64,000 bases of DNA from Bacillus ndiopicus (GTDB lineage: Bacteria; Bacillota; Bacilli; Bacillales_A; Planococcaceae), in NCBI RefSeq assembly GCF_000612805.1, contig NZ_HG964404.1, positions 211,091 through 275,090 of the forward strand, in the 5' to 3' direction. Of the stretch, positions 17,329 through 28,359 are shown in pieces. The notes beneath the pieces are model-generated. The model searched no databases, was not told the origin of the DNA, and saw nothing but the letters and a program-made list of their open reading frames with translations. Both the position numbers and the translations under genes were made by a program. The first letter of the stretch is position 1, and each line of letters starts with the position of its first letter.

Positions 17329-17405
17329 TATTTCATAAATTACGACTGCATTTTCAGTCTTATATTTCCTAATGTTTAACAAAAAATAACTAAGGTGATT
17401 TAAAT

Positions 17406-17529
17406 ATGAAAAAAGTTTTTATATTAGCATAGCAATACTTAGATTTTTTTGATATGGAAGACATTGGATATAGGCAAGGCATCTGCTCAAAATAGAGAAC
17501 AAATGCGTATTACTCGAAAAGTGAGGTGA
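17406..17529 (+). pseudogene. Degenerate second copy of a small exported peptide gene
   Basis: A good ribosome site (AAGGTGA) precedes ATG AAA AAA GTT TTT ATA TTA GCA TAG, which is a signal-peptide start cut by a stop. Further on, in another frame, FLIWKTLDIGKASA is followed by QNREQMRITRKVR and a stop, which looks like the end of a signal peptide (ASA) and a 13-residue basic mature part. At least one frameshift in a T run separates the parts. The relation to the ORF at 16889 is by position, not clear sequence identity. Confidence 0.4.
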
Positions 17530-17534
17530 ACTTC

Positions 17535-17759
17535 TTGGAAATAAATAACCTAGGGTTGTTGCTCGCTTCTTTAACACTATTTGTAATTGCATATCGCAAC
17601 GGAAATAAAGAACCAAAGGAATTAAAAACCGCAATTTTATTAGGTATAGCTGGATTGCTTTATATCTTATTCAAGTATTTAGATTACAGTTTTATGGCAT
17701 TACTCGTTGGTGTAGTAGGTGTAATAATTTTATTTATTCATGTATTTTCCCGCAAATGA
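17535..17759 (+). CDS. Two-TM small membrane protein, copy 2
   Basis: This 74-residue paralogue of the protein at 17110 shares LLxSLxLFVxAYR, a basic loop (NGNKEPKELKT), LDYSFMALLVG and a hydrophobic C-terminus. The TTG start follows AGGTGAACTTC exactly as in copy 1. The second copy has kept its frame while the peptide-like ORF in front of it has decayed, which suggests the membrane protein is useful on its own. Confidence 0.65.
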   Translation: MEINNLGLLLASLTLFVIAYRNGNKEPKELKTAILLGIAGLLYILFKYLDYSFMALLVGVVGVIILFIHVFSRK

Positions 17760-17898
17760 TGTAGATGCTTGTTACGCTTGTAATATAAACTTTGACGCAT
17801 GCAACAGAGACTAAAAAACTGCATGAGGCCCTATCTCCTTTGATTTTTCGTAACTAAATGTTTGTTGGTTTCCATGTATATTTATCCATACGATTTGT

Positions 17899-17954
17899 CC
17901 TTTATAATGGATTGGGATAATTTCCTATCACAAACCATTATAAAGGCTTTTTTA
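17899..17954 (+). terminator. Orphan hairpin with T tail
   Basis: CCTTTATAATGG (17899-17910) and CCATTATAAAGG (17935-17946) are a perfect 12-bp inverted repeat, followed by CTTTTTTA. It may end the transcript of the two-TM gene. The interval 17760-18412 contains no convincing gene, only this hairpin and the one at 18239. Confidence 0.55.
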
Positions 17955-18238
17955 TGTGAATTTGTAATCAAACAATGCATATAAAACGCCAGATACAACG
18001 TATCATTCAAAGGAGGTACCAATCTTCTGTTCATATGAATATGTATTCCAATAAAGATGCTATATAAATTCATTGATATGAAAATATTAGCTAAGTTTGA
18101 AAAAGGAAAACCAGAGGATTACATAAAAAATTTTAAGTGAAGTTGAATTAAATTATATAACTTTATATTCCACTAATATCAATTCAAATTGATTGTAAGT
18201 AAGCATACGTTATGAAATTGATTAAATCAAGATAATAT

Positions 18239-18281
18239 GGAGCTGTAAAGTAAATTTACTTACAGCTCCTTTATTTTATTT
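18239..18281 (+). terminator. Strong orphan terminator
   Basis: GGAGCTGTAA and TTACAGCTCC pair around an AGTAAATTTAC loop, followed by TTTATTTTATTT. No gene is called upstream on this strand, so a short non-coding RNA between about 17960 and 18270 is possible. Confidence 0.65.
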
Positions 18282-18412
18282 AATCCGTTTATAATAACCT
18301 CGTACTGGATAATAGCAGCTAAATCATAAACAGCATTTGCCACAATAAAATTTCACGGCTATTTGCTGTTTTCACTTAAAATTCCACATTTCAGCTTATC
18401 CTATCATCAATT

Positions 18413-19117
18413 TCATCCCGAAATTGTCAACAAAACCATAATTCCATTCGTTAAACCATGAATAATAACGGATGGCCATATCGAACCTGTTCGTTCATAG
18501 GCTAAAGCGAAAATGATGCCGCTGAAGAAATTTACTGGCATTGCATTATATGCTGGAATATGGACAATCGTAAATATTAGTGAGCTTATTAGAATAGCGC
18601 CAGTAAATCCTGTGCGTGTACGTAACCAGCGGTATAAAAAACCGCGATAAAAAATTTCTTCATATATTGGTGAGATAACTGCTGCGGAGATAAAGGCGAT
18701 TAGAACCGTAAAGAAAGTTACATTTTGTTGTATGGCCTCTGTTTTGCTATTTTCCCACGAGTTCCCTAAAAAGCTAGTAAGCACTACAATTATCACTGCA
18801 CCAACCATTAAGATTATAGAAAATAGAATAATGATTTTCCATTCCTTCACAGCAAATGGTTTTACCCCTACCTCACTCCAAGATAGTTTTTTTGGATATA
18901 GAGCAATAAAATAGACACCTAAAAGTAAAATTATCGCTATTGTTAGCCCCGTTAACGTTCCAGCGTATAAATCATTGTCAAGCCACCTTAAATAAATTGG
19001 TTTAACAAAAAATTTAATACATCCTATTACAAATACAAATTCAAGTAACATTAATAATATGAATTCTTTCCAACTCCAAAAGTCTTGCTCTTTCCAGTTC
19101 ATTTGTTTTATTTCCAT
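18413..19117 (-). CDS. CPBP family intramembrane metalloprotease
   Basis: This 234-residue polytopic membrane protein has the CPBP (Abi, Rce1-like) motifs EEIFYRGFLYRWLR (motif 1, about 155-168), FTIVHIP (motif 2, about 183-189) and, near the C-terminus, SVIIHGLTNG (motif 3). Members act as glutamic intramembrane proteases or in bacteriocin maturation and self-immunity. GGAGAG precedes the ATG. It is divergently transcribed from a MerR regulator, and its promoter has the 19-bp spacer expected for MerR control. The trigger is unknown. Confidence 0.9.
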   Translation of the reverse strand: MEIKQMNWKEQDFWSWKEFILLMLLEFVFVIGCIKFFVKPIYLRWLDNDLYAGTLTGLTIAIILLLGVYFIALYPKKLSWSEVGVKPFAVKEWKIIILFSIILMVGAVIIVVLTSFLGNSWENSKTEAIQQNVTFFTVLIAFISAAVISPIYEEIFYRGFLYRWLRTRTGFTGAILISSLIFTIVHIPAYNAMPVNFFSGIIFALAYERTGSIWPSVIIHGLTNGIMVLLTISG

Positions 19118-19151
19118 TTACTATTTCTCTCCTTATTTCTGGTATAATCAG

Positions 19152-19182
19152 AGTATATTAGATGACGTTACGTCACCTGCAA
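19152..19182 (-). promoter_or_regulatory. MerR-type promoter and operator of the CPBP gene
   Basis: On the minus strand -35 TTGCAG and -10 TATACT are separated by 19 bases, which is longer than the usual 17. The spacer holds the dyad TGACG-TAA-CGTCA. Over-long spacers with a central dyad are the hallmark of MerR-activated promoters, and the MerR gene starts 23 bases away in the opposite direction. Confidence 0.75.
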
Positions 19183-19204
19183 TCTTTTTTTTGGAGGAAA
19201 TGAA

Positions 19205-19936
19205 ATGAAACAATGGACGACAGGTGAGGTCTGCAAACAGAGGGATATTTCCATTCGCACACTTCGTTATTATGATCAAATTAATCTCCTTACACCAAGT
19301 TTTAAGGATGCCAATGGACGACGCTACTATTCAGAAGATGATTTGTTTAAATTAGAGAAAATCCTCCTTCTAAAATCACTGTCACTTCCACTGGAAAATA
19401 TACGCGATTTATTAGACAAATTATCCTATAAGCAAATTTTAGTTTCGCACCATAATTACTTACAAGAACAGCTCTCCAAACTACAATCAAGCATCTCCAA
19501 TACAACTTCATTAATTAATATGATGGATTTGGAAGATTCTCTATCTTGGGAGCATGTCGTTAAGCTTGTTCAAAATTCACAAAATCCCCCTAAAAAATGG
19601 ATTGACTATTTCCAAGAGGATGAAAAATCCTTTTTACAAGGGGCAATCCCTAGCATCAGTAACAATGATAAGACAACCCATCAATATATTTTATTGATAC
19701 AACGAATTGAATGGTGCATTAAACATAATATTAAGGCTGAATCAGACGAAGGCCTTCAAATTGCTTCTGCGTTAATGGAGCTATCTAATGATACTTTTCA
19801 AGGGGATACAGAATTGATGGAGCAATTTTGGGAAGTTAGGAAACTACCCGCCGAAGAAACTGGATTCTATCCAATTTCAGAAGAAGTATTGGAGTTTGTG
19901 GAACGTAGTATTGCTTATGCAGAAACACTAGCGTAA
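19205..19936 (+). CDS. MerR family transcriptional regulator
   Basis: This 243-residue protein has an N-terminal MerR winged helix (1-70; WTTGEVCKQRDISIRTLRYYDQINLLTPS and GRRYYSEDDLFKLEKI), then a dimerisation coiled coil (about 80-115). The C-terminal effector domain of about 125 residues resembles TipAS-like multidrug-binding regions (EWCIKHN, QFWEVRKLP). GGAGG precedes the ATG. It should bind the dyad between its gene and the CPBP gene, both activating the protease gene and controlling itself. The inducer cannot be read from the sequence. Confidence 0.88.
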   Translation: MKQWTTGEVCKQRDISIRTLRYYDQINLLTPSFKDANGRRYYSEDDLFKLEKILLLKSLSLPLENIRDLLDKLSYKQILVSHHNYLQEQLSKLQSSISNTTSLINMMDLEDSLSWEHVVKLVQNSQNPPKKWIDYFQEDEKSFLQGAIPSISNNDKTTHQYILLIQRIEWCIKHNIKAESDEGLQIASALMELSNDTFQGDTELMEQFWEVRKLPAEETGFYPISEEVLEFVERSIAYAETLA

Positions 19937-20012
19937 GTGGATTAACAGTAATTTAAATGTATTCAGTATTAATAGTAACTAGCATGTAACGTAAGTTTAT
20001 ATTAGCAAATTA

Positions 20013-20058
20013 AAAACAACCTTTTGAGAGGATACCACTCTAAAAGGTTGTTTTTTAT
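20013..20058. terminator. Terminator of the merR gene
   Basis: AAAACAACCTTTT and AAAAGGTTGTTTTTT flank a GAGAGGATACCACTCT core, forming a long hairpin with a T tail about 75 bases after the merR stop. Confidence 0.85.
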
Positions 20059-20070
20059 TAATCTTTATTC

Positions 20071-20275
20071 CGTATTAACAGGCTGTACTTTTGCGACGAG
20101 TAACCGCAGGAGCAGATGTTTTTTGCGACGAGTAACCGCAGGAGCACCAGACCCCCGCTTCAAAACAACAGATAAAATCGAGATGTTTAAGTGAGGGATC
20201 AAACAGCCTGTAAAAACTAAGGTTGGTGAAACTACCAATCCGTGAACCCCCCCACTGATTGAAGGTTCACTTTAT
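20071..20275 (-). repeat. Dispersed palindromic repeat, copy b (long form)
   Basis: This copy shares CGTATTAACAGGCTGTA with copies c and d at its left end, GATTGGTGAAACTACCAATC-like sequence, and CCCCACTGATTGAAGGTTCACTTTAT at its right end, directly next to the leuD stop. It also carries an insert with two copies of TTTTGCGACGAGTAACCGCA-GGAGCA (about 20089 and 20121) and an inverted CAGCCTGTAAAA (20204). It explains the gene-free interval 20059-20271. Confidence 0.8.
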
Positions 20276-20862
20276 TCAAACACCACGCGCTTCGCCTCAT
20301 AGGCTGCAATCGCATCTTCATATTTAAACGTTAAGGCAATTTCATCCCAGCCGTTTAACAGCATTTCCTTGTAATACGGGTCGATATTGAAGCTGTATAC
20401 TTTAGAAGGTGTTGTTACTGTTTGTGCCTCTAAATTTACTTCAATTGCTTGTGCTTCTTGTAAGCCTTGTTCTAACAGCTCATCACATTCTGCCTCTGTC
20501 AATTTAATCGGTAAAATACCATTTTTAAAGCAGTTGTTATGGAAAATATCTGCAAAGCTCGGTGCAATGACTACGCGGAAGCCGTAGTCTAAAATTGCCC
20601 AAGGTGCGTGCTCGCGTGAGGAGCCACAGCCGAAATTGTCCTGTGCAATTAAAATTTCTGCGTCTTTATATTGCGGCTTATTTAAAACGAAATCTGCCAC
20701 TTCATTACCTTCTTTATCAAAGCGCCAATGGTAAAATAAAAATTGGCCAAAGCCTGTGCGCTCAATGCGTTTTAAAAATTCCTTTGAAATAATTTGGTCT
20801 GTATCTACGTTTTTTCGATCAAGCGGTGCATATACGCTTTTCACAATATTAATTGGTTCCAT
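20272..20862 (-). CDS. leuD: 3-isopropylmalate dehydratase small subunit
   Basis: LeuD, with LeuC, isomerises 2- to 3-isopropylmalate in leucine synthesis. The 196-residue protein shows the swivel-domain signature: LDRKNVDTDQIISKEFLKRI at the N-terminus, NFGCGSSREHAPWAI (about 75-89) and FHNNCFKNGILPI. Its length is normal for the family. It is the last gene of the ilv-leu operon, 13 bases after leuC, and is followed by a dispersed palindromic repeat rather than a classic terminator. Confidence 0.97.
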   Translation of the reverse strand: MEPINIVKSVYAPLDRKNVDTDQIISKEFLKRIERTGFGQFLFYHWRFDKEGNEVADFVLNKPQYKDAEILIAQDNFGCGSSREHAPWAILDYGFRVVIAPSFADIFHNNCFKNGILPIKLTEAECDELLEQGLQEAQAIEVNLEAQTVTTPSKVYSFNIDPYYKEMLLNGWDEIALTFKYEDAIAAYEAKRVVFE

Positions 20863-20875
20863 CGTTCTCTCTCCC

Positions 20876-22282
20876 CTACGCTTCTTGCTTCTCTAGTTGT
20901 CGCACATCGACGAAATGTCCATAAATGCCTGCTGCTGCTGCCATTGCAGGGCTTACTAAATGCGTGCGTGCGCCAGCTCCTTGACGTCCTTCAAAGTTGC
21001 GGTTTGATGTAGAGGCACAACGCTCGCCAAATGGAATAATATCCTCGTTCATGCCTAAGCATGCAGAGCAGCCTGATTCACGCCATTCAAAGCCCGCTGC
21101 TGTAAAGATTTTATCTAAACCTTCTGCTTCCGCTTCTTTTTTCGTTGAATGTGAGCCTGGTACGACAATGCCTTTCACATTTGGATGAAGCTTATTGCCT
21201 TTTACAACGCTTGCGGCTGCACGTAAGTCTGATAGACGAGAGTTCGTACAAGAGCCGATAAAGACGTGCTGGATTTCGATTGATGTAATCGGCTGCCCTT
21301 CCTCTAAGCCCATGTAAGCAAGTGCATTTTTCAATGCTTGTTTATCGGATTCGCTGACATAATCAGCAGTCGTTGGTACAGCTTTTGATACACCTGTACC
21401 CATCGCTGGATTCGTTCCCCATGTAACAACAGGCTCAATTTCATGTGCATCAATTTCAAGGACAACATCGTATGTACTGCCCTCGTCTGATGCAAGGCTT
21501 AGCCAGTATGCTGCTGCCTCCTCAAATTGCTTTTGTGGGGCAAAACGGCGACCACGTAAAAACTCAACCGTCTTTTCATCTGGTGAAATTAAGCCTGCTT
21601 TAGCACCAGCCTCAATCGACATATTACAAATGGTCATACGCTCTTCCATTGATAATGCGCGAATTGCTTCACCTGTGTATTCCACGATATGTCCTGTGCC
21701 TACACCGATACCCCATTTTGCAATAATCGCTAAAATAATATCCTTCGCCGTTACACCTACACCTAGCTTGCCATTTACGCGAATTTCCATTGTTGGTGGC
21801 TTCGTTTGCCATAGCGTTTGAGTAGAAAGCACATGCTCTACTTCCGATGTACCAATACCAAATGCGATTGCACCAAAGGCACCGTGTGTAGATGTATGTG
21901 AGTCACCACAAACAATTGTTTTTCCTGGCTGTGTTAAGCCTAGCTCTGGTCCAATCACGTGGACAATCCCTTGATCTGGATGTCCCATATCCGCAAGCTG
22001 TACACCAAATTCCTTGGCATTATCCGCTAAAGTGGTAATTTGTTTTTTCGCGATAGGGTCATTAATTGTCGGTAAATTTTTCGTTGGAACATTATGATCC
22101 ATCGTTGCAAAGCATAAATCTGTTCGACGCACTTGACGATTATTTAAACGTAAGCCTTCAAATGCTTGTGGGCTAGTTACTTCATGAATTAAATGTAAAT
22201 CGATATAAAGTAAGTCTGGCTTACCTTCTTCACGATGTACAATATGTGATTCCCAAATTTTTTCAATAATATTTTTTGCCAT
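20876..22282 (-). CDS. leuC: 3-isopropylmalate dehydratase large subunit
   Basis: LeuC carries the [4Fe-4S] cluster of isopropylmalate isomerase. The 468-residue protein has [15 protein letters not shown] with the first cluster cysteine, [14 protein letters not shown], and [12 protein letters not shown] with the CxxC pair. I chose the ATG at 22282, which follows AAGGATTGGTGAG; the upstream TTG overlaps that ribosome site. It lies 15 bases after leuB and 13 before leuD in the operon. Confidence 0.97.
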   Translation of the reverse strand: MAKNIIEKIWESHIVHREEGKPDLLYIDLHLIHEVTSPQAFEGLRLNNRQVRRTDLCFATMDHNVPTKNLPTINDPIAKKQITTLADNAKEFGVQLADMGHPDQGIVHVIGPELGLTQPGKTIVCGDSHTSTHGAFGAIAFGIGTSEVEHVLSTQTLWQTKPPTMEIRVNGKLGVGVTAKDIILAIIAKWGIGVGTGHIVEYTGEAIRALSMEERMTICNMSIEAGAKAGLISPDEKTVEFLRGRRFAPQKQFEEAAAYWLSLASDEGSTYDVVLEIDAHEIEPVVTWGTNPAMGTGVSKAVPTTADYVSESDKQALKNALAYMGLEEGQPITSIEIQHVFIGSCTNSRLSDLRAAASVVKGNKLHPNVKGIVVPGSHSTKKEAEAEGLDKIFTAAGFEWRESGCSACLGMNEDIIPFGERCASTSNRNFEGRQGAGARTHLVSPAMAAAAGIYGHFVDVRQLEKQEA

Positions 22283-22297
22283 TGTACTCACCAATCC

Positions 22298-23398
22298 TTA
22301 AATATACGAAATCATAATGCTATCTGAAACGAAGCTCGTATCAATTTCATTAATTACTTTGTCTGTCCATTCATCTGTAGATAAAACGCGTGTACCATCT
22401 TGTGCTAAGTCTGCTGTGAAGTAGCCATCATCAAATACCGCACTTACTGCGCGCTCGATTTCTGCCGCCTCTTCTTTTAAACCAAATGAATATTGCAGCA
22501 TCATTGCAACGGATAAAATCGTTGCAGCCGGGTTGGCGATACCTTGACCTGCGATTTCTGGTGCAGAGCCGTGGACAGGCTCATATAAACCGAAATTATC
22601 GCCGCGAATTGAAGCGGATGGTAGTACACCTAAAGAGCCTGTAATAACAGATGCTTCATCGCTTAAAATATCCCCAAACATATTTTCAGTTACAACCACA
22701 TCATAATGACCAGGATTCGTAATCAGCTTCATCGCTACTGAATCCACTAAGTTATGCTCTACTTGCACATCTGGATAGCTTTTCTTCTTCTCTTCTACAA
22801 TTTCACGCCATAAACGTGATGTATCTAATACATTCGCTTTATCTACAGAGCAAAGCTTACCTCGACGTAATCTCGCAAGCTCAAACGCATTATCAACGAT
22901 ACGTTCAATTTCCGCGCGAGAATATACACATGTATCAACAGCAGCTGTGTCTGTTTTTATGCGCGGTTCGCCGAAATAAAGACCACCAGTTAACTCACGT
23001 ACAATCATTAAATCAACGTTTTCCGCAACCTCGCGCTTTAATGGAGAAGAAGCAAGTAAACTTGGGAACGCCTTCACTGGACGGAGGTTCGCGAATAAGT
23101 CAAAGTGTTTACGAATTTGTAGCAAGCCTTTTTCTGGTCGTAAATGTGATGGGTTATTATCCCATTTCGGACCACCTACTGCACCTAATAAAATAGCGTC
23201 ACTCTCTTCACACATTTGAATCGTTTCATTTGGAAGTGGGTTATTAAATTGATCGATTGCTGCACCACCAATCGAAGCATAGCCTAAATGAAATGTATGA
23301 TTGAAGCGTTTGCCAATCACTTGTAATACTCGAACTGCTGAAGCAATTACTTCAGGTCCAATACCGTCTCCAGGTAATACCGTAATTTTCTTTTCCAT
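22298..23398 (-). CDS. leuB: 3-isopropylmalate dehydrogenase
   Basis: LeuB oxidises and decarboxylates 3-isopropylmalate to 2-oxoisocaproate with NAD. The 366-residue protein has LPGDGIGPEVI at its N-terminus, the RELTGGLYFG loop, NMFGDILSDEASVITGSLG binding Mg and substrate, and the NAD-binding EPVHGSAPEIAGQGIANP. The ATG at 23398 follows GGATAGGTG by six bases; a GTG three codons upstream falls within the ribosome site. It sits between leuA (62-base gap) and leuC in the operon. Confidence 0.97.
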   Translation of the reverse strand: MEKKITVLPGDGIGPEVIASAVRVLQVIGKRFNHTFHLGYASIGGAAIDQFNNPLPNETIQMCEESDAILLGAVGGPKWDNNPSHLRPEKGLLQIRKHFDLFANLRPVKAFPSLLASSPLKREVAENVDLMIVRELTGGLYFGEPRIKTDTAAVDTCVYSRAEIERIVDNAFELARLRRGKLCSVDKANVLDTSRLWREIVEEKKKSYPDVQVEHNLVDSVAMKLITNPGHYDVVVTENMFGDILSDEASVITGSLGVLPSASIRGDNFGLYEPVHGSAPEIAGQGIANPAATILSVAMMLQYSFGLKEEAAEIERAVSAVFDDGYFTADLAQDGTRVLSTDEWTDKVINEIDTSFVSDSIMISYI

Positions 23399-23460
23399 AA
23401 AAAACACCTATCCTTCTCGCGTATATCGTCGCGTTATTCTTTGATGAAACATACTATTTG

Positions 23461-25002
23461 TTATACGGTTGGTTGGTGTACGCGAATGCTTTGCTGAATT
23501 AATTGGCGATTAATTGCATTTAAATATGCTTTAGCAGATGCCTCTAAAACATCCTGTGCCGCGTCACGACCAGTTGTTGTGTAGCCGTTGTAGCGTAAAT
23601 TAATAACTGCTTCACCTAAAGCATCGCGCCCTTTGCCAACAGATGTCACACGATAATCTAAAATATTTACTGTACCACCGACTACTTGCTCTAATGTGTT
23701 GAAAATCGCTTCCACTGAGCCTGAGCCTGTTGCGGCTGATGTTTGTATTTCACCATTTGGTGTCGTGACAGAAACAGTTGCTGTTGGAATATTTTCTGTT
23801 CCATATTGCACTTGTACACTTTTCAGCTCATATAATGGAACATCCTCCACTAAAACTTGTTGCTCTGTTAATAAAGTAACTAAATCTTCTTCTGTAATCT
23901 CTTTTTTGCGGTCAGCCAATTTTTTAAACTCAGTAAATGCTTTGTTTAGCTTTTCGTCTGATAGATCGTAGCCCATTTTCACTGCGCGGTCGCGGAATGC
24001 CGCACGTCCTGAATGCTTTCCTAATACTAACGGCACATCATCCTCACCAATTAATGCCGGGGAAATAATTTCATATGTTTCAGGATTTTTCAGCACGCCG
24101 TCTTGGTGAATACCTGATTCATGTGCGAAGGCATTGCGGCCAACGATTGCTTTATTCGGTTGAATAACAACACCTGTTAAACGGCTTACCATTTGAGATG
24201 TACGCTTAATTTCCTTTAAATTCAAGCCCGTTTCAAATGGATAAATATCTTTGCGAATATGTAATGCTACCCCAATCTCTTCTAAGGAAGCATTACCAGC
24301 ACGTTCGCCAATCCCATTTATCGTACATTCCACCTGATCTGCGCCGTTTTGAATGGCCGCAATCGAATTTGCTGTTGCCATACCTAAATCATCATGGCAG
24401 TGTGCTGAAAATTTCACATTGTCTGCTCCATGAACATTTTCACGTAAAAACTTGAATAGTTCACCGTATTCTTGTGGTGATGCATAGCCGACTGTATCTG
24501 GCACATTAATTGTTGTTGCACCTGCTGCCACAACTTCGCTAATAATTTTCACAAGGAAGTCGCGATTCGAGCGGAAGCCATCCTCTGCTGACCATTGCAC
24601 AAGTGGGAAAAATTTCTTTGCATATTTCACTGCCGCAACTGCCTGCTCCACAACTTGCTCAGGCGATTTTTTTAGCTTGTATTCCATATGAATTGGCGAA
24701 GTTGCTAAAAATACATGAATATGCGGCTGCTCGGCTACTTTAATCGCTTCCCATGTAGCATCAATATCCTTTTGAACGCAGCGAGCTAAGCCTGTAACAA
24801 TTGAATTTTTCACCGTGCTTGCAATACGATTTACTGCGTCAAAGTCACCTGGGGATGAAGCAGGAAAACCTGCTTCAATAATTGTGACACCTAAACGTTC
24901 TAGCTGTTTAGCGATTTCGATTTTTTCTGCTGTATTTAAATTAATACCTGCTGATTGCTCCCCGTCGCGCAGCGTTGTATCAAAAATATCAATTTTTCGC
25001 AC
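23461..25002 (-). CDS. leuA: 2-isopropylmalate synthase
   Basis: LeuA condenses acetyl-CoA and 2-oxoisovalerate, the first committed step to leucine. The 513-residue protein has a catalytic TIM barrel ([14 protein letters not shown] at 7-20, and [13 protein letters not shown] with metal-binding histidines). Its C-terminal regulatory domain (about 390-513; [26 protein letters not shown]) provides leucine feedback in this family. The start is GTG, two bases after the ilvC stop, with the ribosome site inside ilvC, so the two are tightly coupled. Confidence 0.97.
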   Translation of the reverse strand: MRKIDIFDTTLRDGEQSAGINLNTAEKIEIAKQLERLGVTIIEAGFPASSPGDFDAVNRIASTVKNSIVTGLARCVQKDIDATWEAIKVAEQPHIHVFLATSPIHMEYKLKKSPEQVVEQAVAAVKYAKKFFPLVQWSAEDGFRSNRDFLVKIISEVVAAGATTINVPDTVGYASPQEYGELFKFLRENVHGADNVKFSAHCHDDLGMATANSIAAIQNGADQVECTINGIGERAGNASLEEIGVALHIRKDIYPFETGLNLKEIKRTSQMVSRLTGVVIQPNKAIVGRNAFAHESGIHQDGVLKNPETYEIISPALIGEDDVPLVLGKHSGRAAFRDRAVKMGYDLSDEKLNKAFTEFKKLADRKKEITEEDLVTLLTEQQVLVEDVPLYELKSVQVQYGTENIPTATVSVTTPNGEIQTSAATGSGSVEAIFNTLEQVVGGTVNILDYRVTSVGKGRDALGEAVINLRYNGYTTTGRDAAQDVLEASAKAYLNAINRQLIQQSIRVHQPTV

Positions 25003-25004
25003 TA

Positions 25005-26030
<1,026 letters not shown>

Positions 26031-26069
26031 CTAAATTTTAAATGAATATTATATATGCAAACTATTTTG

Positions 26070-26585
26070 TTATTTCAAAATAGAGAGCTGCGGTACATCA
26101 GCTTTTTGAATTTCACGTACGGCAGCGGTTGCACCTGTACGTGTTAATTCCTTAATGCCATATGGACGAATTAATTCGATAAAGGCATCAATTTTTTCTG
26201 GATGCCCAACAACTTGATACGTCACAACATTTTTCGCTGTATCAATTATTTGTGGGCGGAATGGCTCGATAATCGAGTTCATTTCTAATCGCAAGTTCGG
26301 TGGCGAAATCACCTTTACTAATGCAAGCTCACGAATGACAATCGATTTATCCGTTATGTCATTCACCTTTAAAACATCAATTTGTTTCGACAATTGCTTG
26401 ATAAGCTGCTCGATTTTATTCTCATCCTCAACGTTTACAACAAACGTCATTTTTGAAGAATTCGGCTGCTCTGTATGACCGACTGTAATGGACTCGATAT
26501 TGAATTGACGTTTCATCAAAAGCCCCGTTACGCGGTTTAACACGCCACTTTGATTAAGCACTGTTACTGTAATAACACGTCTCAT
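26070..26585 (-). CDS. ilvN: Acetolactate synthase small (regulatory) subunit
   Basis: This 171-residue protein has an N-terminal ACT domain (about 3-75; [42 protein letters not shown]). Its C-terminal half ([35 protein letters not shown]) is typical of IlvN/IlvH. It stimulates IlvB and confers valine feedback inhibition in characterised homologues. Its start overlaps the ilvB stop by ATGA, so the subunits are translationally coupled. The symbol ilvH is also used for this gene. Confidence 0.95.
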   Translation of the reverse strand: MRRVITVTVLNQSGVLNRVTGLLMKRQFNIESITVGHTEQPNSSKMTFVVNVEDENKIEQLIKQLSKQIDVLKVNDITDKSIVIRELALVKVISPPNLRLEMNSIIEPFRPQIIDTAKNVVTYQVVGHPEKIDAFIELIRPYGIKELTRTGATAAVREIQKADVPQLSILK

Positions 26586-28336
26586 CCTTTTTTCACCCCA
26601 ATCATTTCATGTAGCCCTTTACCAGGTGCTACCATTGGATAAACATTTTCGATTTGCTTGACGCGACAATCGATTAATGCTGGTTCATCTGAATTAATTG
26701 CCTCTGTAAAAATACGCTCTGCTTCGTCTAGTGTGTCAATGCGATAGCCTTTAATGCCATATGCATCCGCTAATTTTACGAAGTCTGGTTGAACAGGCAT
26801 TAATGACGATGAATAACGCTCTTCGTAAAATGTTTGCTGCCATTGGCGTACCATGCCTAAGCAGCTATTGTTTAAAATAACTATTTTCACAGGCAAATCG
26901 AATTCTTTTAATAAGGCAAGCTCCTGTGCTGTCATTTGGAATCCTGCATCACCACAAATAGAGATTACTTTTTTCTCAGGCCTAGCAAATTGTGCGCCAA
27001 TTGCTGCTGGGAAGCCGAAGCCCATCGTACCAAGTCCACCAGATGTTACCCAGTTATGACCATTATTTAATGCATAATATTGCGCTGCCCACATTTGATG
27101 TTGACCAACATCTGTCGTAACAATCGCATCGCCACCTGTAATGCGATGAATCATTTCTATCGCTTGCTGTGGCAATACTTCCTCACCAGCTTCTTCATAC
27201 CATAATGGATACTCTGTTCTGTTGTTGTTTAAATAAGCAAGCCACTCTGTCACGTCTGGTGCATCAAAATCTTTTTTCAATAGCGCTTTTAATGCTTCCT
27301 TCGCATCCGCTACAATCGGAATATCTGTCGGTACATTTTTGCCAATTTCAGCCGGATCAATATCGATATGGACAATTGTCGCATTCGGCGCAAATGTTGC
27401 TAAATTTCCTGTTAGGCGGTCATCGAAGCGAGCGCCAATATTTATAAGTAAATCAGCATTTGTAATAGCATCATTCGCTGTAAATGTTCCATGCATCCCT
27501 GCCATCCCATAAAACAGCTCATGTTGACCGTGAATACCGCCTAAACCTAGTAGTGTATTAACCACTGGCAATTCGTACTTTTCTATAAATTCAGTTAATT
27601 CTTCGCGTGCATCTGCAAAAAGTACTCCAGCCCCTGCTAAGACAAGCGGCTTTTTAGCCTTTGAAATAGCTTGCATTGCCTTTTGAATTTGTAAGTAGTT
27701 CGGTTTATATGTTGGCTGATAACCAGGTAAATAAATTTCTTCTGGTGCTTCTGGCATATCACCTTCTGTAAAAATCGCCTGTGACACGTTTTTTGGGAAG
27801 TCGATAACGACTGGTCCTTTACGTCCCGTATTGGCAATATGGAATGCCTCTTTGACGATGCGCGGAATATCACGAATATCCTGCACCTGATAGTTATGCT
27901 TTGTAATAGGTGTTGTAATTCCCATAATATCTGCTTCTTGGAAGGCATCTGTACCAATGACAGATGTCGCAACCTGCCCTGTGAAAATAACAAGTGGCAA
28001 AGAATCAATCATCGCATCCGCAATACCCGTTACTAAGTTTGTTGCACCAGGTCCGCTTGTTGCAATCACAACACCCGTTTTATTTGTTACACGTGCATAG
28101 CCTTCTGCTGCGTGAATTGCGCCTTGCTCATGACGCGTTAAAATATGACGAAGTGGGTTGCGGTACATCGCATCATAAATTTGTAATACCGCACCACCTG
28201 GATAGCCGAAGACAATTTCAACGCCTTGATCGTGTAAAGCTTGAATTAAAATATCCGCACCATCTTTTGGTTTTTTTATTTGTTCAACTTGTGTTTCCTG
28301 TAGCCCGATATCGTTTACCGAAACATTTGCAGTCAT
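26582..28336 (-). CDS. ilvB: Acetolactate synthase large (catalytic) subunit
   Basis: IlvB makes acetolactate and acetohydroxybutyrate using thiamine diphosphate and FAD. The 584-residue protein shows the ThDP glutamate region ([14 protein letters not shown] with [14 protein letters not shown]), the central FAD-binding domain, and the C-terminal ThDP motif ([18 protein letters not shown] then [14 protein letters not shown]). An AGGAGG precedes the ATG. It is the first gene after the T-box leader, so expression should depend on uncharged tRNA as well as on the ilvD promoter. Confidence 0.97.
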   Translation of the reverse strand: MTANVSVNDIGLQETQVEQIKKPKDGADILIQALHDQGVEIVFGYPGGAVLQIYDAMYRNPLRHILTRHEQGAIHAAEGYARVTNKTGVVIATSGPGATNLVTGIADAMIDSLPLVIFTGQVATSVIGTDAFQEADIMGITTPITKHNYQVQDIRDIPRIVKEAFHIANTGRKGPVVIDFPKNVSQAIFTEGDMPEAPEEIYLPGYQPTYKPNYLQIQKAMQAISKAKKPLVLAGAGVLFADAREELTEFIEKYELPVVNTLLGLGGIHGQHELFYGMAGMHGTFTANDAITNADLLINIGARFDDRLTGNLATFAPNATIVHIDIDPAEIGKNVPTDIPIVADAKEALKALLKKDFDAPDVTEWLAYLNNNRTEYPLWYEEAGEEVLPQQAIEMIHRITGGDAIVTTDVGQHQMWAAQYYALNNGHNWVTSGGLGTMGFGFPAAIGAQFARPEKKVISICGDAGFQMTAQELALLKEFDLPVKIVILNNSCLGMVRQWQQTFYEERYSSSLMPVQPDFVKLADAYGIKGYRIDTLDEAERIFTEAINSDEPALIDCRVKQIENVYPMVAPGKGLHEMIGVKKG

Positions 28337-28359
28337 AATAAACGCCTCCTATTTTTAAA

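Noticed and set aside
17882..18073. 63-codon minus-strand frame
   Set aside because: It overlaps the inverted repeat at 17899-17946, has no ribosome site and resembles no protein.
20086..20147. Possible CRISPR-like repeat
   Set aside because: Only two copies with a very short spacer, no cas genes in the window, and the unit is nested in a dispersed repeat.
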